Below are positions 46,930-56,668 of a stretch of DNA of 64,000 bases, one piece after another (the stretch's first letter is position 1; the number at the start of each line of letters is the position of its first letter). Position numbers and translations under genes: made by a program. The stretch is from an uncultured Roseicyclus sp. (GTDB lineage: Bacteria; Pseudomonadota; Alphaproteobacteria; Rhodobacterales; Rhodobacteraceae): contig CANMRT010000002.1 in NCBI GenBank assembly GCA_947500415.1, positions 620,001 to 684,000 on the forward strand, given 5' to 3'. Under the pieces are notes generated by a model. That model saw nothing but the letters and a program-made list of their open reading frames with translations, was not told the DNA's origin and did no database searches.

Positions 46930-47975
46930 ACAAGCCGCCCGGAATAGCGCACGCCCTCCCCGGCCGTGACCGTGCCAATACGATGAACGGTTTCACCTGC
47001 GTCGTTAAGCGTTGCGGTCAGCGTATCGGCAGCATCCGCGGAAACAACCAACACCATGCCGATGCCAGCGTTGAACGTTTTCAGCAGTTCTGCTTGATCC
47101 AGCGCGCCTTCCTGCGCCAACCACCCGAAGACGGGCGGAAATGGCCAAGCATTCAGGTCGATGTCTGCCCCAAGGCCTTCGGGCAAGACGCGCGGCAAAT
47201 TCTCAGTCAGGCCGCCACCGGTGATATGGGCCAACCCATGAACGCCCCCTGCCCGGATCGCGGCCAGGGCCGAGGTCACGTAAAGCCGTGTGGGGGCCAA
47301 AAGCGCCTCGCCAAGCGAGCTTTGGGCAAACGGCGCGGGCGCGTCCCACGAGAGCCCAGTGCGCTCCACCACGCGGCGCACCAGAGAATAGCCGTTGGAA
47401 TGGACCCCGTCCGAGCCAAGTCCAAGCAGAACGTCGCCTTCCGCGACGCCTGCGGGCAATGCGGTGCCACGGTTCATTGCGCCCACTGCAAACCCGGCAA
47501 GGTCGAAATCACCGGGTGCGTACATGCCCGGCATCTCGGCCGTTTCACCACCGATCAAGGCGCAACCGCTGTCGGCGCAGCCTTTTGCAATGCCTTCGAC
47601 TATAGTGGCGGCAGCCTCCACTTCCAACTTTCCGGTTGCGAAATAATCGAGGAAAAACAGCGGCTCTGCGCCCTGACAGACCAGATCGTTCACGCACATC
47701 GCGACCAGATCAACACCGATTGTGTCGAAGTGGCCGGTATCAATTGCGATCTTCAGCTTTGTGCCAACACCATCGGTGGCGGCCACGAGAATCGGATCAT
47801 CATAACCAGCTGCTTTCAGATCAAAGAGCGCGCCGAACCCGCCAAGACCTGCCATCACACCAGACCGGTTGGTGGCCGCTGCTGCCGGCTTAATCCGATC
47901 CACAAGCGCATTGCCTGCGTCGATATCGACCCCTGCCTGTGCATATGTCAGCGCGGATTTCGTCTCATCGCCCAT
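46926..47975 (-). CDS. purM: Phosphoribosylformylglycinamidine cyclo-ligase
   Basis: 349 residues. Makes the imidazole ring of AIR, purine synthesis step 5. The signature [55 protein letters not shown] and [11 protein letters not shown] are intact. Operon with purN. The opposite strand is open across much of the gene, but this is a compositional shadow. Confidence 0.97.
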   Translation of the reverse strand: MGDETKSALTYAQAGVDIDAGNALVDRIKPAAAATNRSGVMAGLGGFGALFDLKAAGYDDPILVAATDGVGTKLKIAIDTGHFDTIGVDLVAMCVNDLVCQGAEPLFFLDYFATGKLEVEAAATIVEGIAKGCADSGCALIGGETAEMPGMYAPGDFDLAGFAVGAMNRGTALPAGVAEGDVLLGLGSDGVHSNGYSLVRRVVERTGLSWDAPAPFAQSSLGEALLAPTRLYVTSALAAIRAGGVHGLAHITGGGLTENLPRVLPEGLGADIDLNAWPFPPVFGWLAQEGALDQAELLKTFNAGIGMVLVVSADAADTLTATLNDAGETVHRIGTVTAGEGVRYSGRLV

Positions 47976-48134
47976 GATGCTGCTCCCCCAAGATGCGGCT
48001 TCGCCCGTCCGTTATCAGGGCATGGCCGGGGCGTCCATGCGACAGCCGGGCCGCTTTCGCAAACTCCGCCCAATTTTAGACAAATTGCATTCGTATCGCT
48101 GCTCAAAAGCCAAAAACACGACCCGAGGCACGAG

Positions 48135-49172
48135 ATGGCAAACAAGCGCAATACAGAGATTTTCTTCATCGTAGATGGCGCCCGGCTTGAGGCGCAGGCC
48201 TGTTTGCTTGCCCCCAGTCTGAAAGAACATCTGCAACCGCATCAAAAAGCTGTGGCCTATGTGCGCGAAGATTACCGCGATGAAATTGGTTCCCTGACAC
48301 AGGAAGTTCTGGCGGCATCCAACGTCGAAATTCGCTGCATTCCCGGCACAGATGGTGGACACGCACCTTGGGCTGCCCCCTATCCCCATGGCAATAAGAT
48401 CCTGGCCGCCGCTGCCCCACGCGATTGCGACATCTCGGTCTTTCTGGACACCGATACCGTTTTGGCGGCACCCGTGGATTTTGAAGCAGAATTGGGTGAC
48501 GCGCTTATCGCAGCCTGCGTCTCGGACTACGCGGCCTCTGCCGGAAGTGATGAGGATTGGGCCGCCTACTACGCCGCCTTCGGTATGGAGCCTACGGAAG
48601 ACCGCGTTCAGTACAATGCGGGTCGGCAGTTGGTTTCCTTCCCTTACTACAACGCCGGCGTGATCCTGTTCCACGAACGCACGGACGACGGAGTGCCCAC
48701 GGGAATTGGTCGCGACTGGCTCGGTGCCGCATTGCGGTTCGAACAGGAAGTTGAGCGCGAGTATTCCCGCTCCAATATCGATCAGTTCACTCTCCCAATC
48801 CTGGGCTATCTGCGCGGCGCACCAGTCAAATCGCTTCCGCAACACATGAATTTCAATGTTCAAAGCTTTGGGCAGGGCGAAGGTCAGTCGCAAAGCGTGG
48901 TTCACTATCACCGTCTTGGCATCCTATGGGCCCATCGACGCCATGGTCGCCGTGCGTTGGACCGATTGGTGGAAATGCGTGGATCACATGCGGCGGAAGA
49001 GTTCCTTGAGACCTTCGGAACGATCGTCAGACGCAAGCGGATGAAACATCATCTGCGCGCGATGCAAGAGGAAGCCGCCGCCTTTGCAGCAGCCTCTGAA
49101 GCGCGCGCCGCTGCAACAGCGAAAAAGGCTCAGCGCACCGACGTCGCCGAGAACACGCAGCAAGTCGCGTAA
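48135..49172 (+). CDS. Putative glycosyltransferase-like protein (GT-A fold, DxD)
   Basis: 345 residues from the ATG at 48135 with GAGG just upstream. The open frame extends over 1 kb further upstream, antisense to purM, but that part is not coding. The N-terminal 120 residues look like a nucleotide-sugar GT-A fold, with DCDISVFLDTDTVLAAP giving a DxD motif, followed by ...YNAGVILFHERT, as in GT8-like proteins. The C-terminus ends in a long basic, Ala-rich helix. The acceptor is unknown and no glycan cluster adjoins it, so the call stays tentative. Confidence 0.6.
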   Translation: MANKRNTEIFFIVDGARLEAQACLLAPSLKEHLQPHQKAVAYVREDYRDEIGSLTQEVLAASNVEIRCIPGTDGGHAPWAAPYPHGNKILAAAAPRDCDISVFLDTDTVLAAPVDFEAELGDALIAACVSDYAASAGSDEDWAAYYAAFGMEPTEDRVQYNAGRQLVSFPYYNAGVILFHERTDDGVPTGIGRDWLGAALRFEQEVEREYSRSNIDQFTLPILGYLRGAPVKSLPQHMNFNVQSFGQGEGQSQSVVHYHRLGILWAHRRHGRRALDRLVEMRGSHAAEEFLETFGTIVRRKRMKHHLRAMQEEAAAFAAASEARAAATAKKAQRTDVAENTQQVA

Positions 49173-49276
49173 GGCAATGGCCGACGTCTGGAACCTGTGC
49201 GGCGGGGCCACCCGTTTTGGCATAGTCGGTGCTTTTCACTCGCTTTTCCCTCTGCTACCTCTGGCGCATCGCAAGG

Positions 49277-49353
49277 GGGCCTGTAGCTCAATTGGTTAGA
49301 GCAGAGCGCTCATAACGCTTTGGTTGCGGGTTCAAGTCCTGCCGGGCCTACCA
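49277..49353 (+). tRNA. tRNA with CAT anticodon (Met elongator or Ile2)
   Basis: 77 bases folding into a full cloverleaf: acceptor GGGCCTG with CGGGCCT (G-T wobble at the top), D-loop TAGCTCAATTGGTTAGAGC, anticodon loop CTCATAA, T-arm GCGGG-TTCAAGT-CCTGC, encoded CCA. CAT is shared by elongator tRNA-Met and the lysidine-modified tRNA-Ile2; I cannot decide between them from sequence alone. Confidence 0.95.
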
Positions 49354-49419
49354 AATCACCCCACGCATCTTTTGGCTTGGCCTCTTGGGTATCTGAGGCA
49401 CTCCCAAAGCCTGAATCGT

Positions 49420-50727
49420 CTAACGTGGCAGGGTCAGGTCGATGCGCAATCCGCCCATATCTGTACTGGTACCAAGGATCAGGTTTCCGCCATGCCGCCG
49501 GGCAATGTCGTCGGCAATGGCCAGTCCAAGACCCACACCTGAGCCAAGATTCTGATTGCGCGCCGCGTCAAGTCGGATGAATGGGCGTAGGGCATCAGCC
49601 CGACGATCCTCAGGTATGCCAGGGCCGTCATCTTCGACGGTGAACTTTAGGGACCGCTCCATCAAGGCCACGCTCAGGCGCGCGGAAGTCCCATATCGCA
49701 GAGCGTTAGAAACAAGGTTCATCAGGGCCCGTTGGATGGCCACTGGTCGCAGGTCAACTTCTTGCCCGTCAGCAGGAAGAACCAGATCAACCGTTTGCCC
49801 ACCACGGCGCGCGTTCTCAACAACTTTGGTTGCAAGCACCAATGGATCGCAAGGTTCTGGGTCATCGAGTGCATCGCCACGAACGAAGTCGAGGAAGGTG
49901 TTCAGCAAAGCCTCCATCTCTTCCACGTCTCGGGTCAGATCAGCACGATCGGGGCTTTCCTCCATCATCCCCAACGCCAACCGCATCCGCGTAAGCGGGG
50001 TGCGTAGGTCATGGCTGACGCCCGACAGCATCAACGTCCGCTGCTCCATATGCCCCTCAATCCGGGCGCGCATATCCAGAAACGCCCGCCCTGCTGAGCG
50101 GACTTCGGTCGCGCCGGAAGGGTGATAATCCACCGGACGGCCCTTTCCGAAGGCCTCCGCTGCGCCCGCAAGCCGCCGGATTGGGCGCAGCTGATTGCGC
50201 AAAAACAGATAGGCCACCAAGGTCATAAGGATGCCGGTCGCCACCATGATCACCAACAATTGGTGCGGCGCGGGTGAGGACGCGCGGCGACGGGCTGTAT
50301 TGAAGGCCACGCGATCACCATTGCTGCGATCCACGATGATCTGCACTTCGCTGAGGTTGCTGCGAAGATCGATCGCAACAAGGCCGGGAACCATTTCCTC
50401 CAGCACCCGAACCACAGTGATGCCTGAAATGTCGAGGAACCGGCGCTCCGTCGCGCCTTCGATACGGGGCTCGGTGAGCGATAATTCCAGTGCTGTGGCC
50501 ATTTCAACGGCAGCCTGTTCGCCATCATTATCCCATGTCTCAAGGATGAGGTTCAGATCCAGGCTCAGGGCGCGGGACAGTTGCTCCGCGACATCCTCAA
50601 AATGACGTTGCAGAAAGACAGAGCTGACGACCAACTGGATCGTGACAACAGGAACAATCAGGATCAGCGCCGCACGCCCATAAAGGCCGCGGGGTAGGAA
50701 TTGTTTGATCCAATGGTCGACTTTCAT
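49420..50727 (-). CDS. EnvZ-like sensor histidine kinase
   Basis: 435 residues. Two membrane segments (about 18-40 and 155-180) bracket a periplasmic domain of roughly 115 residues. A HAMP linker (RNQLRPIRRLAGAAEAFGKG) is followed by the phospho-acceptor box GVSHDLRTPLTRMRLAL and an HATPase_c with N-box LMNLVSNALRYG, DDGPGIP and GVGLGLAI. This is the EnvZ/osmosensor-type layout. No response regulator adjoins it, so its partner is encoded elsewhere. Confidence 0.93.
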   Translation of the reverse strand: MKVDHWIKQFLPRGLYGRAALILIVPVVTIQLVVSSVFLQRHFEDVAEQLSRALSLDLNLILETWDNDGEQAAVEMATALELSLTEPRIEGATERRFLDISGITVVRVLEEMVPGLVAIDLRSNLSEVQIIVDRSNGDRVAFNTARRRASSPAPHQLLVIMVATGILMTLVAYLFLRNQLRPIRRLAGAAEAFGKGRPVDYHPSGATEVRSAGRAFLDMRARIEGHMEQRTLMLSGVSHDLRTPLTRMRLALGMMEESPDRADLTRDVEEMEALLNTFLDFVRGDALDDPEPCDPLVLATKVVENARRGGQTVDLVLPADGQEVDLRPVAIQRALMNLVSNALRYGTSARLSVALMERSLKFTVEDDGPGIPEDRRADALRPFIRLDAARNQNLGSGVGLGLAIADDIARRHGGNLILGTSTDMGGLRIDLTLPR

Positions 50728-50805
50728 AGGTTTCCTATATCCGGTTCAAACGGGACGAGACAGGTTTGACGCGAAGGGGCGCGTCAATATAGTCGCCAGT
50801 TGTGA

Positions 50806-51744
50806 TTGGACGCTTTTTTCAGTGCGTTCGGCCCGCCATTTATCGGAGGCCCCGCGCCCGTGCCCCATGATGTCCTGCAGCCCGGCCTACGCCGGATCAC
50901 GGCCCCTAATCCATCACCTATGACGTTTACCGGCACGCAGACCTATCTGGTTGGCGAAGGCGAAGTCGCGCTGATCGATCCCGGGCCAGCGCTGCCCGCC
51001 CACCACGAGGCGATCTTGGCGGCTCTTGCCCCGGGCGAACGGATCACCAAGATCCTCGTAACTCATTCACATCTTGACCATTCCCCCCTTGCCGCTCCGA
51101 TGTCTGAGGCGACCGGCGCGCTGGTCATGGCCGCAGGACCCTCCGATTGGGGTCGTAGCGAAGTGATGCAGGTCTTGGCCGAAACTGGTGCTGTCGGAGG
51201 TGGCGAGGGCGTCGACAACGACTTCGCACCATACGAACAGATTGCAGAAGGCGACAAGTTGGTGGGCTCGTGGGGCACAATCGAAGTGCTCGAAACGCCA
51301 GGCCACATGGCCAACCACCTCAGCTTCGCCTGGGGGGATACGCTGTATTCAGGCGATCTGGTCATGGGCTGGTCTACATCGCTCGTTTCACCGCCCGATG
51401 GTGATATGACCGCTTTCTTTGCATCTGTTCACCGTCTCGCTTCACGCGCGGAGGACCGGATTTACTATCCCGGCCACGGCGAACCGGTGACCAATCCGCA
51501 GGCACGTTGCGAAGCATTGTTGGCACACCGTCGCGAACGAGAGGCGCAAATTCTCGCGGCCTTGAACACAATCGGCCCTTCAAACGCAACAAAGCTCGCG
51601 GCCCACATCTACACTGATGTCGCCCCCGCATTGCTCCCAGCAGCGGCCCGTAATGTCCTGGCGCACCTGATAAATCTGACCGAACGCGGTCTGATTTCGT
51701 ACACCGACAACATCACCGCCGACGCAACTTTTGCTCCGCAATGA
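50806..51744 (+). CDS. MBL-fold hydrolase (LACTB2-like)
   Basis: 312 residues from a TTG at 50806. A GTG at 50860 with GGAGG about ten bases upstream would give 294 residues and is an equally good start. The metal site shows as VTHSHLDHSPL (HxHxDH), and later HisAspHis ligands in LETPGHMANHL, LYSGDLVMGW and YYPGHGEPV. A C-terminal winged-helix-like segment (REAQILAALNTIGPSNATKLAAHIY...) is typical of the LACTB2/hydroxyacylglutathione-hydrolase-like group. Substrate unknown. Confidence 0.85.
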   Translation: MDAFFSAFGPPFIGGPAPVPHDVLQPGLRRITAPNPSPMTFTGTQTYLVGEGEVALIDPGPALPAHHEAILAALAPGERITKILVTHSHLDHSPLAAPMSEATGALVMAAGPSDWGRSEVMQVLAETGAVGGGEGVDNDFAPYEQIAEGDKLVGSWGTIEVLETPGHMANHLSFAWGDTLYSGDLVMGWSTSLVSPPDGDMTAFFASVHRLASRAEDRIYYPGHGEPVTNPQARCEALLAHRREREAQILAALNTIGPSNATKLAAHIYTDVAPALLPAAARNVLAHLINLTERGLISYTDNITADATFAPQ

Positions 51745-51803
51745 AATTTTCCGGTTTCCCCTACTGGACGGCCCAAAACCGCCTTGCTATACGCGCCCTC
51801 AGT

Positions 51804-51878
51804 TCCGGCGTAGCTCAGCGGTAGAGCAGTTGACTGTTAATCAATTGGTCGTAGGTTCGATCCCTACCGCCGGAGCCA
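51804..51878 (+). tRNA. tRNA-Asn(GTT)
   Basis: 75 bases: acceptor TCCGGCG with CGCCGGA, D-arm TAGCTCAGCGGTAGAGC, anticodon loop CTGTTAA, T-arm GTAGG-TTCGATC-CCTAC, discriminator G and encoded CCA. Confidence 0.97.
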
Positions 51879-52021
51879 ATTTTTTCTAAATCAAAGCTGC
51901 CTCGATACGGTGACTTATCGTCACCGGCCCACGCGCGCTGCTTTGCGCATCTTGGTGCCGCGCCATCCTTAAGGTTCAAACCGCGACGTTGCCATGCAAT
52001 TTCCCAAGTCGCGTCCCTCGT

Positions 52022-52063
52022 TTTACAATCGCACGGCTTGATTTGTAAAAAAACTTACAAATC
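52022..52063. promoter_or_regulatory. TTTGTAA inverted repeats upstream of the ABC transporter
   Basis: GATTTGTAA (52040-52048), six bases, TTACAAATC (52055-52063) is a perfect 9-bp inverted repeat. A further TTTTACAA at 52021-52028 also faces the central TTTGTAA. It lies 109 bases upstream of the substrate-binding-protein gene. The LysR gene at the far end of the cluster has ATTTGTAAG at 57528-57536 in its own leader. A shared operator is inferred. Confidence 0.6.
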
Positions 52064-52171
52064 AAAATCTGAACCTCCCTGTATGATGGAGAATGCAAAC
52101 TGCGTCCTCCATAGTTTCGGCGAGCGAGTGTGCTGGAGGAAGTGCTCTCGCTCAAACCATGGGAGGAATAC

Positions 52172-53530
52172 ATGAGTTTTTCGAAAGTCTCGCGTCGCGG
52201 GGTCATGAAGACCGGCGCCGCCACTGGCGTTGCATTGGCCGCGCCTACTCTGTTTACCAGTGCAGTTTGGGCCGATGGCCACACTGGTTTCACCAACGCG
52301 CCGGGTGAAGGCTCGGTCACACTCGGCTTCAACGTGCCCCAGACCGGCGCATATGCCGATGAAGGCGCGGACGAGCTGCGCGCCTATGAGCTGGCCGTTC
52401 AGCACCTGAACGGTGAAGGCGACGGCGGCATGCTGAACACCTTCTCCGAGCGCAACCTCGACGGCACCGGCATTCTTGGCCGCCGTGTTGAGTTTGTGAC
52501 CGGTGACACCCAGACCAACTCGGACGCCGCACGGGCCTCGGCCCGCTCGATGATCGAGCGTGATGGCGCAATCATGATCACCGGCGGCTCGTCCTCTGGT
52601 GTGGCTGTTGCTGTGCAGGGTCTGTGTCAGGATGCAGGCGTGATCTTCATGGCTGGCCTGACCCACGCCAACGACACGACCGGTAAAGATCGCCGTGCCA
52701 ACGGTTTCCGTCACTTCTTCAACACGGAGATGACGGGCCGCGCACTCGCGCCGATCCTCGAAGGCCTCTATGGCAACGAGCGTAAAGCCTACCACCTGAC
52801 CGCAGACTACAACTGGGGTTGGAGCCAGGAACGTTCGATCCGGGCCTACACTGAGGGCTTGGGTTGGGAGACCGTTAACAACGTTCTGACGCCGGTTGGC
52901 GCGGGCGATTTCTCGTCCTACCTGACACCGGTGGCGAACTCCGGCGCAGACGTGCTGGTTCTCAACCACTACGGCGGCGACATGGTGAACTCGCTCACGC
53001 AGGCAGTACAGTTCGGCCTGCGCGATCTTCAGGCCAACGGTCTGAACTTCGAAATCGTCGTGCCGCTCTTCTCGCGTCTCATGGCGCAGGGTGCGGGTTC
53101 CGCGATCGCGAACATTCACGGCTCCACGAACTGGCACTGGTCGCTCAGCGATGAAGGCTCTCAGGCCTTTACCCGCTCGTTCGGCACTGCATACGGCTTC
53201 CCGCCGTCGCAGGCTGCGCACACTTGCTACGTGCAGACCCTGCTTTATGCAGACGCCGTTCAGCGTGCAGGCAGCTTCAACCCCTGCGCCGTTGTCGAAG
53301 CCCTCGAAGGGTTCGAGTTCGACGGTCTGGGCAACGGCCCGACGCTCTACCGTGCCGAAGATCACCAGTGCTTCAAAGACGTGCTGGTCGTGCGTGGCAA
53401 AGAGAACCCCGACAACGAGTATGACCTTCTGGAGATCGTGGAAGTCACCCCGCGTGACGCCGTCACCTACGCGGTTGACCACCCCGACTTCGTCGAAGGC
53501 CAGCTCGGCACCTGCAACCCGGGCGCCTAA
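52172..53530 (+). CDS. ABC transporter substrate-binding protein (branched-chain amino acid/amide type)
   Basis: 452 residues from the ATG at 52172, with GGAGGA seven bases upstream. It has a Tat-type signal (SRRGVMKTGAATGVALAAPTLF). The periplasmic-binding fold type I (Peripla_BP_6) is evident: VTLGFNVPQTGAYADEGADELRAYELAVQHLN..., FVTGDTQTNSDAARASARSMIERDGAIMITGGSSSGVAVAVQGLCQDAGV.... Such proteins bind amino acids, urea or short amides. The ligand is not readable from the sequence. Tat export suggests folding before secretion. Confidence 0.9.
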   Translation: MSFSKVSRRGVMKTGAATGVALAAPTLFTSAVWADGHTGFTNAPGEGSVTLGFNVPQTGAYADEGADELRAYELAVQHLNGEGDGGMLNTFSERNLDGTGILGRRVEFVTGDTQTNSDAARASARSMIERDGAIMITGGSSSGVAVAVQGLCQDAGVIFMAGLTHANDTTGKDRRANGFRHFFNTEMTGRALAPILEGLYGNERKAYHLTADYNWGWSQERSIRAYTEGLGWETVNNVLTPVGAGDFSSYLTPVANSGADVLVLNHYGGDMVNSLTQAVQFGLRDLQANGLNFEIVVPLFSRLMAQGAGSAIANIHGSTNWHWSLSDEGSQAFTRSFGTAYGFPPSQAAHTCYVQTLLYADAVQRAGSFNPCAVVEALEGFEFDGLGNGPTLYRAEDHQCFKDVLVVRGKENPDNEYDLLEIVEVTPRDAVTYAVDHPDFVEGQLGTCNPGA

Positions 53531-53632
53531 GGCCGGGCCAAGACATTCGATCCGGGCGCCACGCCGCGCCCGGATCACTTCTGACACTGCACCCACGCGG
53601 ACAGGTGCAGCCATTTTGGGGATCCAGGGACA

Positions 53633-54664
53633 ATGGAATCGATTATCCTTCAGTTGCTGAACGGATTGGACAAAGGCTCGGCCTATGCGCTGATCGCTCT
53701 TGGTTTGACGCTTATCTTCGGCACATTGGGCGTGGTGAACTTCGCCCACGGTGCTTTGTTCATGATGGGCGCGTTCATCGCAGTGACGTTGAACATGGTG
53801 TTCGGCATCTCGTTTGAGGTCGAAGACCCGACCCGCACCGACTTCCTTGGCAACGTGATGATGGTGGACACGCCCTACGTTGTTCATTGGTTCGGTGAAG
53901 GTGTTGGCAACTTCCTCATAGACTGGTCAGTGCCAATGGCTGTGGTCATCGCAATTCCAATCATGGCGCTGATCGGCGTTGTGATGGAACGCGGCCTGAT
54001 CCGGTTCTTCTACAAGCGCCCGCACGCAGACCAGATCCTTGTGACTTTCGGCCTGGCCATCGTTCTGCAAGAGATCATCAAAGCCTTCTACGGCGCGAAC
54101 CCGATCCCGACCCCCGCACCTGAGGCCTTTGTCGGTTCGTTCGACGTAGGCCAGCTCTTAGGCTTTGATCCCTTCGCGATCATGTATCCCTACTGGCGCC
54201 TCGTTTACTTCTTCTTCGCCGCCCTGATCATCGGCCTGGTCTTTGCGTTCCTGCAGTTCACAACCTTCGGCATGGTTGTGCGTGCAGGTATGGCAGACCG
54301 CGAAACGGTGGGGCTTCTGGGCATCGACATCGACAGGCGCTTTGTCCTGATGTTCGCACTGGCCGCCGTTGTCGCAGGCCTGGCGGGCGTCATGTACGCG
54401 CCAATCCTGTCACCGAATTATCATATCGGGATGGACTTCCTTGTCCTGAGCTTCGTGGTGGTTGTGGTTGGCGGCATGGGCTCTCTGCCCGGTGCTGTCG
54501 CCGCGGGCTTCCTTCTGGGCATCCTGCAAAGCTTCGCGTCCATGTCTTGGATCATCGAGCTTATCCCCGGCATCAACCAGGTGGTCATCTACCTCGTCGC
54601 CATTGTCATTCTGCTGACCCGTCCGCGTGGCCTGATGGGCCGCAAAGGCGTGATGGAGGAATAA
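53633..54664 (+). CDS. livH: ABC transporter permease, LivH family
   Basis: 343 residues. The LivH hallmarks are [33 protein letters not shown] at the N-terminus and ...[25 protein letters not shown] near the end. A larger than usual periplasmic insertion (about residues 60-95) is present. Four-base gap to livM-like gene. Confidence 0.92.
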   Translation: MESIILQLLNGLDKGSAYALIALGLTLIFGTLGVVNFAHGALFMMGAFIAVTLNMVFGISFEVEDPTRTDFLGNVMMVDTPYVVHWFGEGVGNFLIDWSVPMAVVIAIPIMALIGVVMERGLIRFFYKRPHADQILVTFGLAIVLQEIIKAFYGANPIPTPAPEAFVGSFDVGQLLGFDPFAIMYPYWRLVYFFFAALIIGLVFAFLQFTTFGMVVRAGMADRETVGLLGIDIDRRFVLMFALAAVVAGLAGVMYAPILSPNYHIGMDFLVLSFVVVVVGGMGSLPGAVAAGFLLGILQSFASMSWIIELIPGINQVVIYLVAIVILLTRPRGLMGRKGVMEE

Positions 54665-54668
54665 GAAT

Positions 54669-55883
54669 ATGTTGGGTTTGACCGCAAAAGACGCACGCCT
54701 CTACCTCATCGTACTGGTGATGCTCATCTTCGCCCCATTCTTCCTGAACCCCTTCCCCGAAGGCTCAGGCCTGGCACAATTCAACGCCGGCTACCCTGAC
54801 ATGATGCAGCGCTTGGTGATCTTTGGGCTGTTCGCAGTGGGTTTCAACATCCTCTTCGGGCTCACGGGCTACCTGTCCTTCGGCCACGCGGCCTTCCTCG
54901 GGGCCGGGTCTTACGCTGGTGTCTGGATGTTCAAATTGCTGACAATGAACGTTATCCCGGCGTTGATCGTTTCGACCATCGTGGCGGGCTTGTTCTCGCT
55001 GCTCATCGGGTTCATCTCGCTTCGGCGGTCAGGCATTTACTTCTCGATCCTGACGCTGGCTTTCGCACAGATGTGCTACAGCTTGGCCTATTCGGTTCTG
55101 ACACCCATCACTGGCGGCGAAACCGGCCTGCAGCTGGCGCTAGACGATCCGCGGGTTCTTGGTGTGACCCAAACGGCGGAGGGTAACATCCCGGTGCCGC
55201 ATCTGTTCGGATTGCCGATGAACGCCTCAACCAGCCTCGACATTGGCGCTTGGTCGTTCACCTTCTCGGTCGGCTACTACTTTGCCGCAGTGGTCTTCGC
55301 ACTCGCCTTCTACTTCACCATCCGCCTGTTCCGGTCGCCTTTTGGCCTGGTCCTGCGGGCGGTTAAGTCGAACCAGGGTCGATTGAGTTACACCGGTCTG
55401 AACGCGCGCCCCTACACTCTGGCGGCTTTCGTGATCTCAGGCATGTTCGCAGGTCTTGCGGGCGGTCTGATGGTATCGATGGACCCATTGGCGGGCGCCG
55501 AGCGGATGCTTTGGACGGCCTCGGGTGAAGTCGTTCTGATGACCATCCTCGGCGGCGTCGGAACGCTGATTGGTCCGATCCTTGGTGCGGGTGCAATTAC
55601 CTACCTTGAGGCGATCATCTCGACCATCAACTCGACGGTCTTGCACCGCTGGTTCGACATCTTCCCCGAGTGGCTGGAAAATCTGCTGGTCAACATCGTG
55701 TATCCCTTCGTCGGCTCTGGCTGGCACCTGACCCTGGGCCTTGTGTTCATGATCGTGGTGATCTTCCTGCCCGGCGGCATCGTGGAAGGCGGGCGTAAGA
55801 TCTATGGCCTGTTCTCCCGCAAACGCGAAGAACCGGGTTCCATGCCCCCCAACGCAGCCGCCCAACCGGGCCCTGGTGAGTAA
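54669..55883 (+). CDS. livM: ABC transporter permease, LivM family
   Basis: 404 residues with ten or so membrane segments. [25 protein letters not shown] and the [52 protein letters not shown] stretch are diagnostic. The C-terminus carries an extra charged, proline-rich tail. Followed after eleven bases by livG. Confidence 0.92.
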   Translation: MLGLTAKDARLYLIVLVMLIFAPFFLNPFPEGSGLAQFNAGYPDMMQRLVIFGLFAVGFNILFGLTGYLSFGHAAFLGAGSYAGVWMFKLLTMNVIPALIVSTIVAGLFSLLIGFISLRRSGIYFSILTLAFAQMCYSLAYSVLTPITGGETGLQLALDDPRVLGVTQTAEGNIPVPHLFGLPMNASTSLDIGAWSFTFSVGYYFAAVVFALAFYFTIRLFRSPFGLVLRAVKSNQGRLSYTGLNARPYTLAAFVISGMFAGLAGGLMVSMDPLAGAERMLWTASGEVVLMTILGGVGTLIGPILGAGAITYLEAIISTINSTVLHRWFDIFPEWLENLLVNIVYPFVGSGWHLTLGLVFMIVVIFLPGGIVEGGRKIYGLFSRKREEPGSMPPNAAAQPGPGE

Positions 55884-55894
55884 GGAAACGGACG

Positions 55895-56653
55895 ATGGGA
55901 ATTCTTGAAGTCCAAGGCATCAACAAGCGTTTCGGTGGTCTGCAGGCGCTTGGGGATGTGAACCTCGACGTGCAGGAAGGCAGCTGCCACGCGATCATCG
56001 GCCCCAACGGGGCCGGGAAATCGACGCTGCTCAACGTTCTTGTCGGCAAGCTGAAGCCGGACACCGGCACGGTGAAGTTCGAGGACAAGAACGTTCTGGG
56101 TTTGAAGCCGCACCAGATCAACCAACTGGGCATCAGCCGCGTGTTTCAAACGCCTGAGATTTTCGGCGATCTGACCGTGATGGAGAATATGCTGATCCCC
56201 TGCTTCGCGCGGCGTGACGGTTCGTACAGCCTGAAGGCGTTCATCGGCATCCCGTCCGAGAAAGCGCTGAACGCTGAAGCAGAGGAGATGCTGGACGAAG
56301 TTAGCATGCTCGAAAAACGCGACATGCAGGCGTCGTCCCTTTCACGTGGCGACAAGCGGCGTTTGGAAATGGCGATGTGTCTTGTGCAGCAGCCCCGCCT
56401 TCTGCTGTTGGATGAGCCGACAGCCGGTATGGCGCGGGCCGATACCAACAACACGATCGAACTGCTCAAGGAAATCAAAGAGAAGCGGAACATCACCATG
56501 GCGATTATCGAACACGATATGCACGTCGTGTTCTCACTCGCCGACCGCATCACGGTGCTGGCCCAGGGTACGCCGCTCGTCGAAGATGTGCCGGAAAACA
56601 TCAAGGGCCATCCAAAGGTGCGCGAAGCGTATCTCGGCGAAGCCCAGGTCTGA
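55895..56653 (+). CDS. livG: ABC transporter ATP-binding protein, LivG family
   Basis: 252 residues. Walker A GPNGAGKST and Walker B LLLLDEPTAGM are normal. The ABC signature is SLSRGDKRRLEMAM, not LSGGQ; this departure also occurs in UrtD-like proteins (LSHGQK), so it points to the amide/urea-related branch. GISRVFQTPEIFGDLTVMENM is the usual Q-loop. Confidence 0.92.
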   Translation: MGILEVQGINKRFGGLQALGDVNLDVQEGSCHAIIGPNGAGKSTLLNVLVGKLKPDTGTVKFEDKNVLGLKPHQINQLGISRVFQTPEIFGDLTVMENMLIPCFARRDGSYSLKAFIGIPSEKALNAEAEEMLDEVSMLEKRDMQASSLSRGDKRRLEMAMCLVQQPRLLLLDEPTAGMARADTNNTIELLKEIKEKRNITMAIIEHDMHVVFSLADRITVLAQGTPLVEDVPENIKGHPKVREAYLGEAQV

Positions 56654-56668
56654 GCGGAGGACAATCAG

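Noticed and set aside
46983-48134. Over 1 kb of open frame in front of the GT-like gene, antisense to purM
   Set aside because: The purM and purN motifs are complete on the reverse strand, the true start at 48135 has a ribosome site, and the extension lacks coding character.
49277-51878. tRNA genes as possible attachment sites of an integrated element
   Set aside because: No integrase gene, no direct repeat of the tRNA 3' end and no foreign-looking stretch next to either tRNA.
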